Source: Blastopirellula retiformator
GTDB lineage: Bacteria > Planctomycetota > Planctomycetia > Pirellulales > Pirellulaceae
DNA: 64,000 bases
Direction of reading: 5' to 3'
Assembly (NCBI RefSeq): GCF_007859755.1
Contig: NZ_SJPF01000004.1
Coordinates: 62,894 to 126,893 of the forward strand
Shown piece by piece: positions 18,908 through 26,954 of this stretch (position 1 is its first letter; every line of letters begins with the position of its first letter). The notes beneath the pieces are model-generated. The model ran no database searches. It was not told the origin of the DNA and saw only the letters and a program-made list of their open reading frames with translations. The translations under genes and the position numbers were made by a program.

Positions 18908-20236
18908 TTATTCGTCCCCCGCCACCACCGTAAAGTAGCTCTTCACCACCCGGTCAAAATACTCAGGCTTCATCTCCAGCGGGAGCCCTTTGTAGATGCA
19001 GTAGTTGCGGACCTGGCCCAGCAAGTCGCGGGGCTGGCAACGTCGCATCGGGCGATTGGTGGGCAGGTAGTGCTTTTCGACCAGGTGGTCGACCGCGGCG
19101 GCGTTGTACTCGCAGTTGAACTGCTTGGCGAAGATCCGGAAGAGAGTACGGAACTCGTCGAGCTGCGCGTCGCGGACTTCGATCTTGTAAGGAATGCGAC
19201 GCAAGAAGGCGTCGTCGGTCAGATCTTTGGGCTCGAGGTTGGTCGAGAAGATGATCAGCTGTTCAAACGGTACCTGGATCTTCTTGCCGTTTGCTAGCGC
19301 CTGGTAGTCGACCCGATTTTCGAGCGGTACGATCCAGCGGTTGAGCAGCTGCGTCGGCTCCATTCGCTGTCGTCCAAAGTCGTCGATCAACAGACAGCCG
19401 CAATTGCTCTTCATCTGCAGCGACGCTTCGCCGATGTTGTTGATGACGTCGTGTCTGATTTCCAAACTGTCCATCGTAAGTTCGCCACCCACAATCACCG
19501 TGGGTCGCCGAATCTTAACCCAACGATGGTCGTAGCTGTCCGCCTTCAGGATGCTGCTCTGAGCCTCTTCGATCACTTCGTGATAGACGGTATCGAACAG
19601 CTTGACGTATTGGCCATCTTCGATGATCGTGCGCGGGATCCAGATATGCTGACCGTAGCAGGCGGTAATCCGCTTTGCTAGCGTCGTTTTGCCGTTGCCC
19701 GGGGCCCCGTAGAGAAAGAGTCCGGCGCCCGAGTTCACGGCCGGGCCGAGATTGTCGAACAGATCATCGTCGACCGAGAGTCCTTTGAAGGCCTCTTCCA
19801 GCTGGTCTCGCTGCGGCGCTTCGTTGCGGATCGACTGGGCTTCGACCGAGGTGATGTAATCTTCCAAAATGACCGGCGCAGCCCCGAAATAGGTGCAACT
19901 GGCCATATACGACTGGGCGCGGGTCCGCCCTTGGTCGGTCAGCGCGTAGACGAAATCGTTGAGCGCCGCCGAACCGGTATGTTGCAAAATTTGCCGCGTG
20001 CGAAGCGATACGAACAGCGCGTCTAGAATGCCAAACGGCAGGCAGATCTTCTCGGCGATCTGACGACCGCTGGCCGAACCGATGTTCAGCAACAGCTTGC
20101 AGATCAACGATTCGATCAACTGAGGAGAGAGTCGCGTCTCTTCCAACGACTTTGGTTCTTCAGGACGAAAGTTTTCGTCCGACATCAGCGAGGCGAGCAA
20201 GGTGTTTTTCAGATCGAGCGTAGCGGCAGACGACAC
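18908..20236 (-). CDS. AAA-type ATPase with N-terminal winged-helix-like domain
   Basis: 442 residues. Residues about 35-115 look like a winged-helix/DUF-type module (QLIESLICKLLLNIG...GRQIAEKICLPFGIL...FVYALTDQGRTRA). The ATPase core has Walker A GAPGNGKT (177-184), Walker B CGCLLIDDFG, a sensor-1 IIFSTNLEP, and an arginine-finger-like FLRRIPYKIEV. The C-terminal lid contains CQPRDLLGQVRNYC. It resembles ATPases of planctomycetes and myxobacteria annotated near pilus or secretion genes; the substrate is unknown. It is predicted cytosolic. It reads away from the small gene at 20542, with a shared upstream region. Confidence 0.85.
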   Translation of the reverse strand: MSSAATLDLKNTLLASLMSDENFRPEEPKSLEETRLSPQLIESLICKLLLNIGSASGRQIAEKICLPFGILDALFVSLRTRQILQHTGSAALNDFVYALTDQGRTRAQSYMASCTYFGAAPVILEDYITSVEAQSIRNEAPQRDQLEEAFKGLSVDDDLFDNLGPAVNSGAGLFLYGAPGNGKTTLAKRITACYGQHIWIPRTIIEDGQYVKLFDTVYHEVIEEAQSSILKADSYDHRWVKIRRPTVIVGGELTMDSLEIRHDVINNIGEASLQMKSNCGCLLIDDFGRQRMEPTQLLNRWIVPLENRVDYQALANGKKIQVPFEQLIIFSTNLEPKDLTDDAFLRRIPYKIEVRDAQLDEFRTLFRIFAKQFNCEYNAAAVDHLVEKHYLPTNRPMRRCQPRDLLGQVRNYCIYKGLPLEMKPEYFDRVVKSYFTVVAGDE

Positions 20237-20541
20237 GGCGAACCTCCGTTAGGGACATACGAGACTGTGGGCTATGAAATCTAGTTCGCTAAAACGAGGC
20301 GGGTCGACCATTCCCTCTCAAAGCCGCGCTCCTATAATTGGCACAACCGTCACAAATGGAACGCGCTAGCTGGGCGACAGCGCCGCTAGCGCTATAGATT
20401 TATTACAGATGGCTATTGTTAGCCCCCTGCGCAGGTCGATAGAGGGCTATCGCATGACGATTTTGAAAGTTCGTATTTCTTGAATGCCTTTTCGGTGCTA
20501 TGGTTGCATCGAACAGGTCGTACCTTGGGGAGCAAACGCCC
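20237..20541. other. Divergent intergenic region, 305 bases
   Basis: This lies between the divergent ATPase gene and the small ORF at 20542 and must hold both promoters. The only structure I see is a short palindrome, AGCGC...GCGCT at 20379-20393. No coding signal is evident. Confidence 0.5.
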
Positions 20542-20712
20542 ATGGCTCATGAAAAAGCGAAGCTGCTGCTGGAGTCGTCGCACTCGTACTTAGAACGAAT
20601 CGCTGCGATTCAGTCGGCGCTGGAGCTCGGAATGCCGTATGACGAGATCGAGGATTATCTCGATTGGGTCGAGCTAATGCGGTGCGAAGCTTCGAGCGGG
20701 TCGGCCGAGTAG
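20542..20712 (+). CDS. Small hypothetical helical protein
   Basis: 56 residues from the ATG at 20542, chosen because GGGGAG lies 9 bases upstream; an earlier in-frame start at 20500 lacks one. The protein is two helices' worth of sequence (MAHEKAKLLLESSHSYL then IQSALELGMPYDEIEDYLDW), soluble and acidic. Such mini-proteins with an EIExYLDW ending look familiar from planctomycetes, but no function is known to me. It is convergent with the similarly small gene at 20778-20963. Confidence 0.6.
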   Translation: MAHEKAKLLLESSHSYLERIAAIQSALELGMPYDEIEDYLDWVELMRCEASSGSAE

Positions 20713-20777
20713 TCGGCGTCATTCTCGATCCGCTTGATTGGGCCGCCAAACCGGCGGCAGCCGGCTGCCAAGGTCAG

Positions 20778-20963
20778 CTAGCCGGCCGCTTCCATGTTCT
20801 TCAGAACGCGTACCGCTTCATAAGCGTTCGCAAGTCCACCAATACGCTGCACGAAGAGTTGCACTTCGAGCACTTGCGAGGGGGACAAAATATCGCTGCC
20901 GCACGAGAGCAAGATCTCGATTTCTTCAGCAGACAAATTCTCGACGTCCAATTCCTTCAGCAT
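20778..20963 (-). CDS. Small hypothetical protein
   Basis: 61 residues, starting MLKELDVENLSAEEIE, with an AGGAT ribosome-binding site 6 bases upstream of the ATG. The composition is Leu/Glu-rich with predicted amphipathic helices (LSPSQVLEVQLFVQRIGGLANAYEAV) and no signal peptide. The ending VLKNMEAAG runs to a clean stop. It may be a small regulatory or scaffold protein; nothing in the sequence decides this. It converges on the 56-residue gene at 20542, leaving 65 bases between the two stops. Confidence 0.6.
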   Translation of the reverse strand: MLKELDVENLSAEEIEILLSCGSDILSPSQVLEVQLFVQRIGGLANAYEAVRVLKNMEAAG

Positions 20964-21173
20964 GAGCGATCCTGATCGGTAAGAAACAAATCGGGGCGAA
21001 ACTATCCCGAAGTATCGGCGAGCCGATGCGACGGATTGAGATTGCCTTCGATTGGTTTCGCACGTTCTTCCAGATCGCCACGCGGCGGGAAATTTTTATC
21101 GGAGTGATCGGCACATCCCGCGCGATTTGATAGCACGCGGTGTTAAACCGTCATGGTTATTCGGTCAGCGACG

Positions 21174-21416
21174 TTACGCGGTGGAAGCGGACGAAGCTGA
21201 TCCGCTGGCGCCGGTCTGAGGGGGCGCCGCCTTCACGGGAACCGCTTCCACACTGACGCCGGAGATCTGATCCCCCACCATGCGGTGCAGCAGCCAGAAT
21301 CCAACCGCCACAACCGTCCACGCCAAGGGATAGACGATCAAACCGGGACCGAGCGCAAGAGAGCCGAGCATGATCCACCCGGCGCCAATCATCAGTAGCA
21401 AGCTTTTCAGCGGCAT
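21174..21416 (-). CDS. Small membrane protein, two transmembrane helices
   Basis: 80 residues from the ATG at 21414-21416, preceded by GGAG at a suitable distance; an alternative ATG at 21437 adds seven residues. Two hydrophobic helices (SLLLMIGAGWIMLGSLALG and LIVYPLAWTVVAVGFWLL) fill residues 4-45. The C-terminal 35 residues are a Val/Pro/Ser/Ala-rich tail (VEAVPVKAAPPQTG) that is probably disordered. Function is unknown. It is divergent from the methyltransferase gene. Confidence 0.62.
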   Translation of the reverse strand: MPLKSLLLMIGAGWIMLGSLALGPGLIVYPLAWTVVAVGFWLLHRMVGDQISGVSVEAVPVKAAPPQTGASGSASSASTA

Positions 21417-21685
21417 GACAAAGGAACTCCGTTTCACGGGATGAGCGACTGTAAGCGAGGCAGGAGATTCTGGTCGTTTCCTACCTATTCAATTTTAGGC
21501 GATATGTCGCGAAAAAGGCGAGTCAATTTCGCAAAAATCCCCTCGTATGCCGCCGGAAACGCGGCTACTCGCATTTACCCAGCTTGCGTGTGTGCTGTTT
21601 CTCGCTTGCAGAATCCGCTGGCGCCTGCTATTTTCCCGACCGCGCTCCTGCGCCAATCTCCGCCAGCATTGACGAAGAGAATTTC

Positions 21686-22579
21686 ATGCCCAAAGCGTCA
21701 GAAGTCCTTGGACAGTACATCCCGCTCCACTACCACTTTGAAATGCTCCGCGACAGCTATCGTATGAAGAGCTTCCGCGAGGCGATTGAAGCGACCGTTC
21801 GCCCAGGCGACAAGGTGGTGGATCTGGGCGGCGGTACCGGCGTGATGTCGTTCTTCGCCGCGCGTGCCGGCGCCGAAGTCTGGTACTGCGAGCGCAATCC
21901 GGAACTGGTCGAAGCGGCCCAGCGAATGCTGCGCGCCAATCATGTCGCCGAGCAGGTGCATATTGTCCACGCCGACGCGGCGGAGTTCACGCCGCCATCG
22001 CCGGTCGATGCCGTCATCTGCGAAATGCTGCACGTCGGGTTATTGCGGGAAAAGCAGGTTCAAGTGATCTCGGCTTTCCAGCGCAATTACGCCGCGGCCC
22101 ATGGCCCGCGACTCCCTCGCTTTTTTCCTGAAGGGACGCTGCTGGCATGCCAGCCGGTCGAGCAAGACTTTGAGTTTGAAGGCTACCTGGCGACCGGTCC
22201 GCTCTTTCAGGCGCCGGCCGACGAGCATGCCGATACCCACGTGCTGGCGGATGCTACCGTCCATCAGATGGTCTGGTACGACAAGCCGCTTCGCTCGGAG
22301 ATCGCCTGGCGCGGGAAAATCGAAATCGCCCACCGCGGCGTTATGAACGGCGTCCGGTTCATCACCAAGAACGCGCTCACGGTACTGGTGGAAGACGAGC
22401 GAGTCATCCCGTGGCACAACCAGTTTCTGGTCATGCCGCTGGAGCGTCCGCAGGAGGTTGAAGCGGGCGACGTGATTGAAATCTCCTTCCAGTACGAAGC
22501 GGGGGAAGAGCTATCGCAGCTTGCCGCCACGCTGCAAGCGGTCCGAACCGGGGAGCGGCGCAACCAGCAAGTCGCATAA
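21686..22579 (+). CDS. PRMT-like SAM-dependent methyltransferase
   Basis: 297 residues from the ATG at 21686 (MPKASEVLG), with GAAGAGA just upstream; the frame extends further upstream but without family sequence. The SAM-binding motif I is VVDLGGGTGVMSFFAARAG (about residues 46-64), with the acidic motif WYCERNP after it. At the position of the PRMT double-E loop it reads ICEMLHVGLL. The C-terminal half is a beta-rich domain (WRGKIEIAHRG, PWHNQFLVMPL, EISFQYEAGEE) like the barrel of arginine methyltransferases. It could methylate a protein side chain, but only one of the two loop glutamates is obvious, so a small-molecule substrate is possible. It stands alone, followed by 245 bases without an evident gene. 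Confidence 0.78.
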   Translation: MPKASEVLGQYIPLHYHFEMLRDSYRMKSFREAIEATVRPGDKVVDLGGGTGVMSFFAARAGAEVWYCERNPELVEAAQRMLRANHVAEQVHIVHADAAEFTPPSPVDAVICEMLHVGLLREKQVQVISAFQRNYAAAHGPRLPRFFPEGTLLACQPVEQDFEFEGYLATGPLFQAPADEHADTHVLADATVHQMVWYDKPLRSEIAWRGKIEIAHRGVMNGVRFITKNALTVLVEDERVIPWHNQFLVMPLERPQEVEAGDVIEISFQYEAGEELSQLAATLQAVRTGERRNQQVA

Positions 22580-22824
22580 CAAAATCCGTCCCCTCATCTG
22601 ATTCTCTCAGCGCCACACGCATAACCGGCATCTTCGGCGCCTCAGGCCCCAAAAAGTGGGAGCTTCCTACGGGCATTGCGAATCCCGTTTCTTGGACAAA
22701 CTCATTGTCCAACCTAGTTTTTCAAAGATGTCCAGCTGATGGCGGGCCTGCCGTCGCGCGCTTTCAGCTCGCCCCACGCAGCGCAAGCGGCGCTGATGCA
22801 TGACTTGAAACTGAGTTGACGCCA

Positions 22825-24312
22825 ATGATGAAAAAGTCGCCACTTACCAATGAACTCCTGGCCGCAATCGCTTGCGGGCTGCTGTTCGTGATTGCGACGA
22901 TCTTCTGCGTAGCGACTGGGCAAGTCGGACTCGGCAGCATGCTGGCCTGCGGCGCGGCTGGTCTTTCGGCGGTAGCGTTACTACTTATATGGCGCTCGGT
23001 AAAAACGACCGAAGACCGCGTTATCCGCCAGCTGCAGTTGCTGGCCAGCGCGTCGACCGAACAACTGGAAACCGACGATCTGCACGACATGTGTCCCCAG
23101 GCGCGAGCCTTGCCTCGCTGGAAAACGCCGCTGGAACTTTGCTTTCGGCGGATGAAGTCGCTCTCGGACGAGGCGCACGAGTTGCAACAGTCGCGGGTTC
23201 GCAGCGAAGTAAAGGCCCACCTGACCGGTCTGCGCCACGAACAGATGCGAGAAATCGTCGAGAAGCTGTCGGAACCGGTTTTGATGACCAACCAGTACGA
23301 CGAGATCATTTTCGCCAACGAAGTGGCCCGCGAAATCTTCGGCATCGTCAGTCTGGCCGAAAAAACGATGGCCCAGGACGCGATCGGATCGGAAGGGATC
23401 GTGCAACTGCTGCAAGAGACGCGGCTCCGCAAGACGCCGACGCAGCGAGTCAGCGAGATCGAAATGCACGACTCGACCGGCGACAAGCATTGGTACCGCA
23501 TCACCGTCGGCACGATCGGACAGCAACTCGAAAACGAAATGGGCGCCGACGAGCCGAACTTCGGCGCCGTCGCCGTGCTGCGAGACATTAGCGGCTACAA
23601 AGCGATCCAGCGCCGCAACGCCGAATTCGTTTCGGCCGTGAGTCACGAGATGAAGACGCCGCTGGCCGGCATCAAGGCGTATGTCGAACTGCTGGCCGAC
23701 GGCGAGGCGGAAGACGAAGAGACCCGCGATGAGTTTCTGCAGGTGATCAACAGCCAGGCCGACCGCCTGCAGCGGCTGATCGACAATCTGCTGAACTTGG
23801 CCCGGATCGAAGCGGGCGTCGTCAACGTCAACAAGAAGCCGCGCTCGCTCAACGAACTGCTGGAGGAAGCGTTCCGCATCGTCCAGCCAACCGCCGAGCA
23901 AAAGAACATCACGCTCGTTTCCGACCTCAGCCCGATGTACTTAGGCGTGCTGGTCGATCGCGACATGATCATGCAGGCGGCGATTAACCTGCTGTCGAAC
24001 GCCCTCAAGTACACCCCCAACGACGGCCGGGTAACCTTGCGCAGCCGGATGCAGGATCGCGAAGTGGTGTTTGAGGTCGAGGACACTGGCGTCGGTCTCA
24101 ATTCGGAAGATTGCGATCGGGTGTTCGAGAAGTTCTATCGCGTCAAGAAAGATCAAAAGATGGCCACGGGAACCGGACTTGGGTTGCCCTTGGCCAAACA
24201 TATTGTGGAAGACGTTCATGGCGGCGAACTGAACGTCTCCAGCGAACCGGGCGTCGGCTCGACGTTCCGGATTCGTCTCCCCACGGTCCAAGTGGCCGAA
24301 ACCGTCTCGTAG
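22825..24312 (+). CDS. Membrane sensor histidine kinase with PAS domain
   Basis: 495 residues from the ATG at 22825. Two helices (about 9-30 and 35-57) anchor the protein, with almost no periplasmic loop. A linker and coiled coil come next, then a PAS domain (about 135-255: SEPVLMTNQYDEIIFANEVAREIFG ... AVLRDISGYK in outline). The catalytic core has the H-box SAVSHEMKTPL with His274, N-box INLLSNALKYTP, G1 VEDTGVGL, F-box VFEKFYRV and G2 GTGLGLPLAKH, so it should be active. With so little outside the membrane, the signal is probably cytoplasmic or intramembrane through PAS. It is the first gene of a five-gene run that includes its likely partner regulator 28 bases downstream. Confidence 0.93.
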   Translation: MMKKSPLTNELLAAIACGLLFVIATIFCVATGQVGLGSMLACGAAGLSAVALLLIWRSVKTTEDRVIRQLQLLASASTEQLETDDLHDMCPQARALPRWKTPLELCFRRMKSLSDEAHELQQSRVRSEVKAHLTGLRHEQMREIVEKLSEPVLMTNQYDEIIFANEVAREIFGIVSLAEKTMAQDAIGSEGIVQLLQETRLRKTPTQRVSEIEMHDSTGDKHWYRITVGTIGQQLENEMGADEPNFGAVAVLRDISGYKAIQRRNAEFVSAVSHEMKTPLAGIKAYVELLADGEAEDEETRDEFLQVINSQADRLQRLIDNLLNLARIEAGVVNVNKKPRSLNELLEEAFRIVQPTAEQKNITLVSDLSPMYLGVLVDRDMIMQAAINLLSNALKYTPNDGRVTLRSRMQDREVVFEVEDTGVGLNSEDCDRVFEKFYRVKKDQKMATGTGLGLPLAKHIVEDVHGGELNVSSEPGVGSTFRIRLPTVQVAETVS

Positions 24313-24340
24313 TTAATCAGTTCGTTTGTAGGCCATCAAG

Positions 24341-24826
24341 ATGAACGCTTCACAACCTTCCATGGAAGATTTTCGTCAGATGACGACCACTTCGACCGCC
24401 GTCACGTCAACCCACACCGCCAGCAAGCGCATCTTGCTGGTCGATGACGAAATGCACATTCTCCGCGCCGCTGAGTTCAAACTGAAGCGGAGCGGTTACG
24501 AAATCGACTGCGTCGAGGATGGCGAACAGGCGTGGGAAGCGATTCAAGAGCAAATGCCCGACCTGCTGATCACCGACTTCCACATGCCGCGGCTTGATGG
24601 CCTCGGCCTGTGCCGCCGCGTGCGAGAGAACGAGGCGACCCGCCAACTGCCGATCATCATGCTGACCGCCAAGGGATTTGAAATGACGTCGGACGACAAC
24701 CTGGAGTCGCTCGACATCGCCGCCATCTTGGCGAAACCTTTCAGTCCTCGCGGCCTGGTGAACTGCGTCGAAGCGGTATTGACCACCGGTTCGTTCGAGC
24801 AACCGCCGGTCAGCTTCCTGCGTTAA
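24341..24826 (+). CDS. Single-domain response regulator
   Basis: 161 residues. After a Thr/Ser-rich lead of about 28 residues, a CheY-like receiver follows: acidic pair D35-D36 (LLVDDEMHI), phospho-acceptor D79 (LLITDFHMPRLDG), Thr in MLTAKG and the Lys in LAKPFSP. There is no output domain, so it signals by protein contact, as CheY or Spo0F do. It lies between the histidine kinase and a STAS protein with gaps of 28 and 22 bases, so it is almost certainly co-transcribed with both. Confidence 0.93.
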   Translation: MNASQPSMEDFRQMTTTSTAVTSTHTASKRILLVDDEMHILRAAEFKLKRSGYEIDCVEDGEQAWEAIQEQMPDLLITDFHMPRLDGLGLCRRVRENEATRQLPIIMLTAKGFEMTSDDNLESLDIAAILAKPFSPRGLVNCVEAVLTTGSFEQPPVSFLR

Positions 24827-24848
24827 ACCATTTTTCACAAAGTAGCCG

Positions 24849-25175
24849 ATGAGCCTGCCGACCGAAATTTTTGGTGAAGTCGTGGTGGTCCACACGCCTG
24901 AAGAATTGGGCGAAGACCAAGCCGACGGCGTCGAAGCGTTCTTGCGATCGCGAGAACGCAATCGGGTCATCGTCGACCTGGACGGCACCGAGACGATTGA
25001 CAGCGCCGGTCTGACTTGCCTCCTATCAGCGCAACAACAACTGCGCGAAGGGGGAGGAGAATTGAAGATTACCACTTCCAACCACGTCAATCGCAAGATC
25101 CTGGAAATCACCCGATTGGACAAGCGGCTGGAGGTATTTGAAAACATGATCGAAGCGGTAAAGAGCTTCGTCTAA
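24849..25175 (+). CDS. STAS domain protein (anti-anti-sigma-like)
   Basis: 108 residues, a bare STAS domain. VIVDLDGTETIDSAGLTCLL contains the conserved Ser52 that is the phospho-switch in SpoIIAA/RsbV-type antagonists. No anti-sigma kinase gene is next to it. It sits between a response regulator and the PilB-type ATPase with 22-base gaps. It may therefore be controlled by a partner-switching kinase elsewhere, or act on the secretion motor rather than on a sigma factor. Confidence 0.9.
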   Translation: MSLPTEIFGEVVVVHTPEELGEDQADGVEAFLRSRERNRVIVDLDGTETIDSAGLTCLLSAQQQLREGGGELKITTSNHVNRKILEITRLDKRLEVFENMIEAVKSFV

Positions 25176-25197
25176 TCGTCATTGGAAATGATTCCCC

Positions 25198-26931
25198 ATG
25201 AACGCGCCCACCACGAGCGCCCCGATGCGATTAGGTAACGTCCTCACCAAGCGGGGGTTCGTTACGATCGAGCAATTGGAGGTCGCGCTCGACCACCAAA
25301 AAAACAAAGGGAAGAACAAGCTTCTCGGCGAAATCCTCGTCGACCTCGGCTACTGCACCGAAGACCAGATTATCGAATGTCTGGCGGTCGAGTATGGCAT
25401 TCCTTACGCCAAGCTGGAAGCGAGACTCTACGATCCCCGCGTGGTCGGCATCTTGCCGCGCGAGTACATCGAAAAAAACCTGGTCTTTCCGCTGTTCTTG
25501 ATCGATGACGTGCTGACGATCGCGGTCACCGAGATTTCCAATCTCTTTCTGATTGACGAAATCCAGACGCTTACCGAAAAGCAGGTGCAGATTGTCGCCT
25601 CGTCGCCGCGCGACGTGCGGCGAATGATCCAGAACCTGCCTGACTCGAAGGTGTTCGTCATCGACGACATCATCGAGGATAGCGATCAGTCGGAAGTGAC
25701 GCTGATCGAAGACGCGATCGAGGACATCGGCGACGTCGAGGAAATCGCCGGTCAGTCACCGGTCATCCGTCTGGTTAACTACGTCATCTACAATGCCGTC
25801 AAAGAGGGCGCCAGCGATATTCATATCGAGCCGGCCGAGCGGTGCATGCGGGTTCGTTATCGCATCGACGGCAAATTGCACAAATCGCTGGAAGTGCCCC
25901 AGCACCTTTTAAACGCGGTCAACAGCCGTATCAAGATTATGGCGGGACTCGACATCAGCGAGCGCCGTCTGCCGCAAGATGGTCGCGTCCACGTGATGCT
26001 CGACTCGCGGAAGATCGACTTGCGCGTTAGCACCTTCCCGGGCAATCGCGGCGAAAAGACGGTGATTCGCGTGCTCGATACGAAAAAGGTGACGTTGGTC
26101 CTGAAACACCTTGGTTTCGCCGAGGACATCCTTGACCGCTTCCTGAACAACATTCACGCTCCGAACGGCATTGTGCTGGTGACCGGTCCGACCGGTAGCG
26201 GTAAGTCGACGACGCTTTACGCGGCGCTCAACGAAATCGCCACCATGGAAAACAACATCTGCACCGTCGAAGACCCGATCGAATATCACCTGCCGCTGAT
26301 CAACCAGTTTCAAGTGCAAGAGCGGGTCGGTCTGACCTTCTCTAAAGCGCTGCGAACGCTGCTTCGCCAAGACCCCGACGTGATCATGGTGGGTGAAGTC
26401 CGCGATGAAGAGACGGGACGTACGGCGATTCAAGCGGCGCTGACCGGGCACTTGGTCTTCAGCACGCTGCATACCAACGACGCTGTTTCGGCCGTGACCC
26501 GATTGGTCAACATGGGAGTCGAGCCCTACCTGATTGGCGCCGCGCTCAACATGGTTTTGGCCCAGCGACTCGTACGCAGCATCTGCCCCAAGTGCAGCGA
26601 AGCGTACGAACCGCCGCGTAACCTGCGAAAAACGCTCGAGCGGATGGGCTACGAGATTCCAGTCTTCCGCAAAGGAATCGGCTGCCGCTACTGCCGCAAC
26701 TCGGGCTATAGCGGACGTCTCGGCGTGCACGAGATGCTAACGATCGACGACGAACTGCGCGACGCCATCGTCGCCGGCATGCCAATTGGCGAACTGCGGC
26801 GACTTGCTGTGAAGAGCAAAAATTTGATCTCGATGCAGCATGACGGTTTCCGGAAGGTCCGTGAAGGAATCACGACGATCGAAGAAGTGCTGCATGCCAC
26901 CGGCGATGTGGCGATGGCCAGCATGACGTAA
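25198..26931 (+). CDS. pilB: Type II secretion / type IV pilus assembly ATPase
   Basis: A 577-residue hexameric secretion ATPase of the GspE/PilB family. The N-terminal MshEN-like domain (residues 1-150: RLGNVLTKRGFVT, ...LLGEILVDLGYC) is followed by the core. The core has Walker A GPTGSGKST (330-338, Lys336), the Asp box with EDPIEYHL, Walker B VIMVGEVRDEET and the His box TGHLVFSTLHTND. The C-terminal zinc knuckle uses Cys463, Cys466, Cys496 and Cys499 (CPKC ... CRYC). It powers pilin or pseudopilin polymerisation at the inner membrane. Length and motif set are standard; whether the machine is T4P or T2SS cannot be told here. MshEN domains in this family can bind c-di-GMP. Confidence 0.95.
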   Translation: MNAPTTSAPMRLGNVLTKRGFVTIEQLEVALDHQKNKGKNKLLGEILVDLGYCTEDQIIECLAVEYGIPYAKLEARLYDPRVVGILPREYIEKNLVFPLFLIDDVLTIAVTEISNLFLIDEIQTLTEKQVQIVASSPRDVRRMIQNLPDSKVFVIDDIIEDSDQSEVTLIEDAIEDIGDVEEIAGQSPVIRLVNYVIYNAVKEGASDIHIEPAERCMRVRYRIDGKLHKSLEVPQHLLNAVNSRIKIMAGLDISERRLPQDGRVHVMLDSRKIDLRVSTFPGNRGEKTVIRVLDTKKVTLVLKHLGFAEDILDRFLNNIHAPNGIVLVTGPTGSGKSTTLYAALNEIATMENNICTVEDPIEYHLPLINQFQVQERVGLTFSKALRTLLRQDPDVIMVGEVRDEETGRTAIQAALTGHLVFSTLHTNDAVSAVTRLVNMGVEPYLIGAALNMVLAQRLVRSICPKCSEAYEPPRNLRKTLERMGYEIPVFRKGIGCRYCRNSGYSGRLGVHEMLTIDDELRDAIVAGMPIGELRRLAVKSKNLISMQHDGFRKVREGITTIEEVLHATGDVAMASMT

Positions 26932-26954
26932 CCCAAGATTGGTAAAGTTCCAGC

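Noticed and set aside
22580-22824. Small gene on the minus strand between methyltransferase and histidine kinase
   Set aside because: The only open frame (22431-22712) overlaps the methyltransferase coding sequence and has no features of its own.
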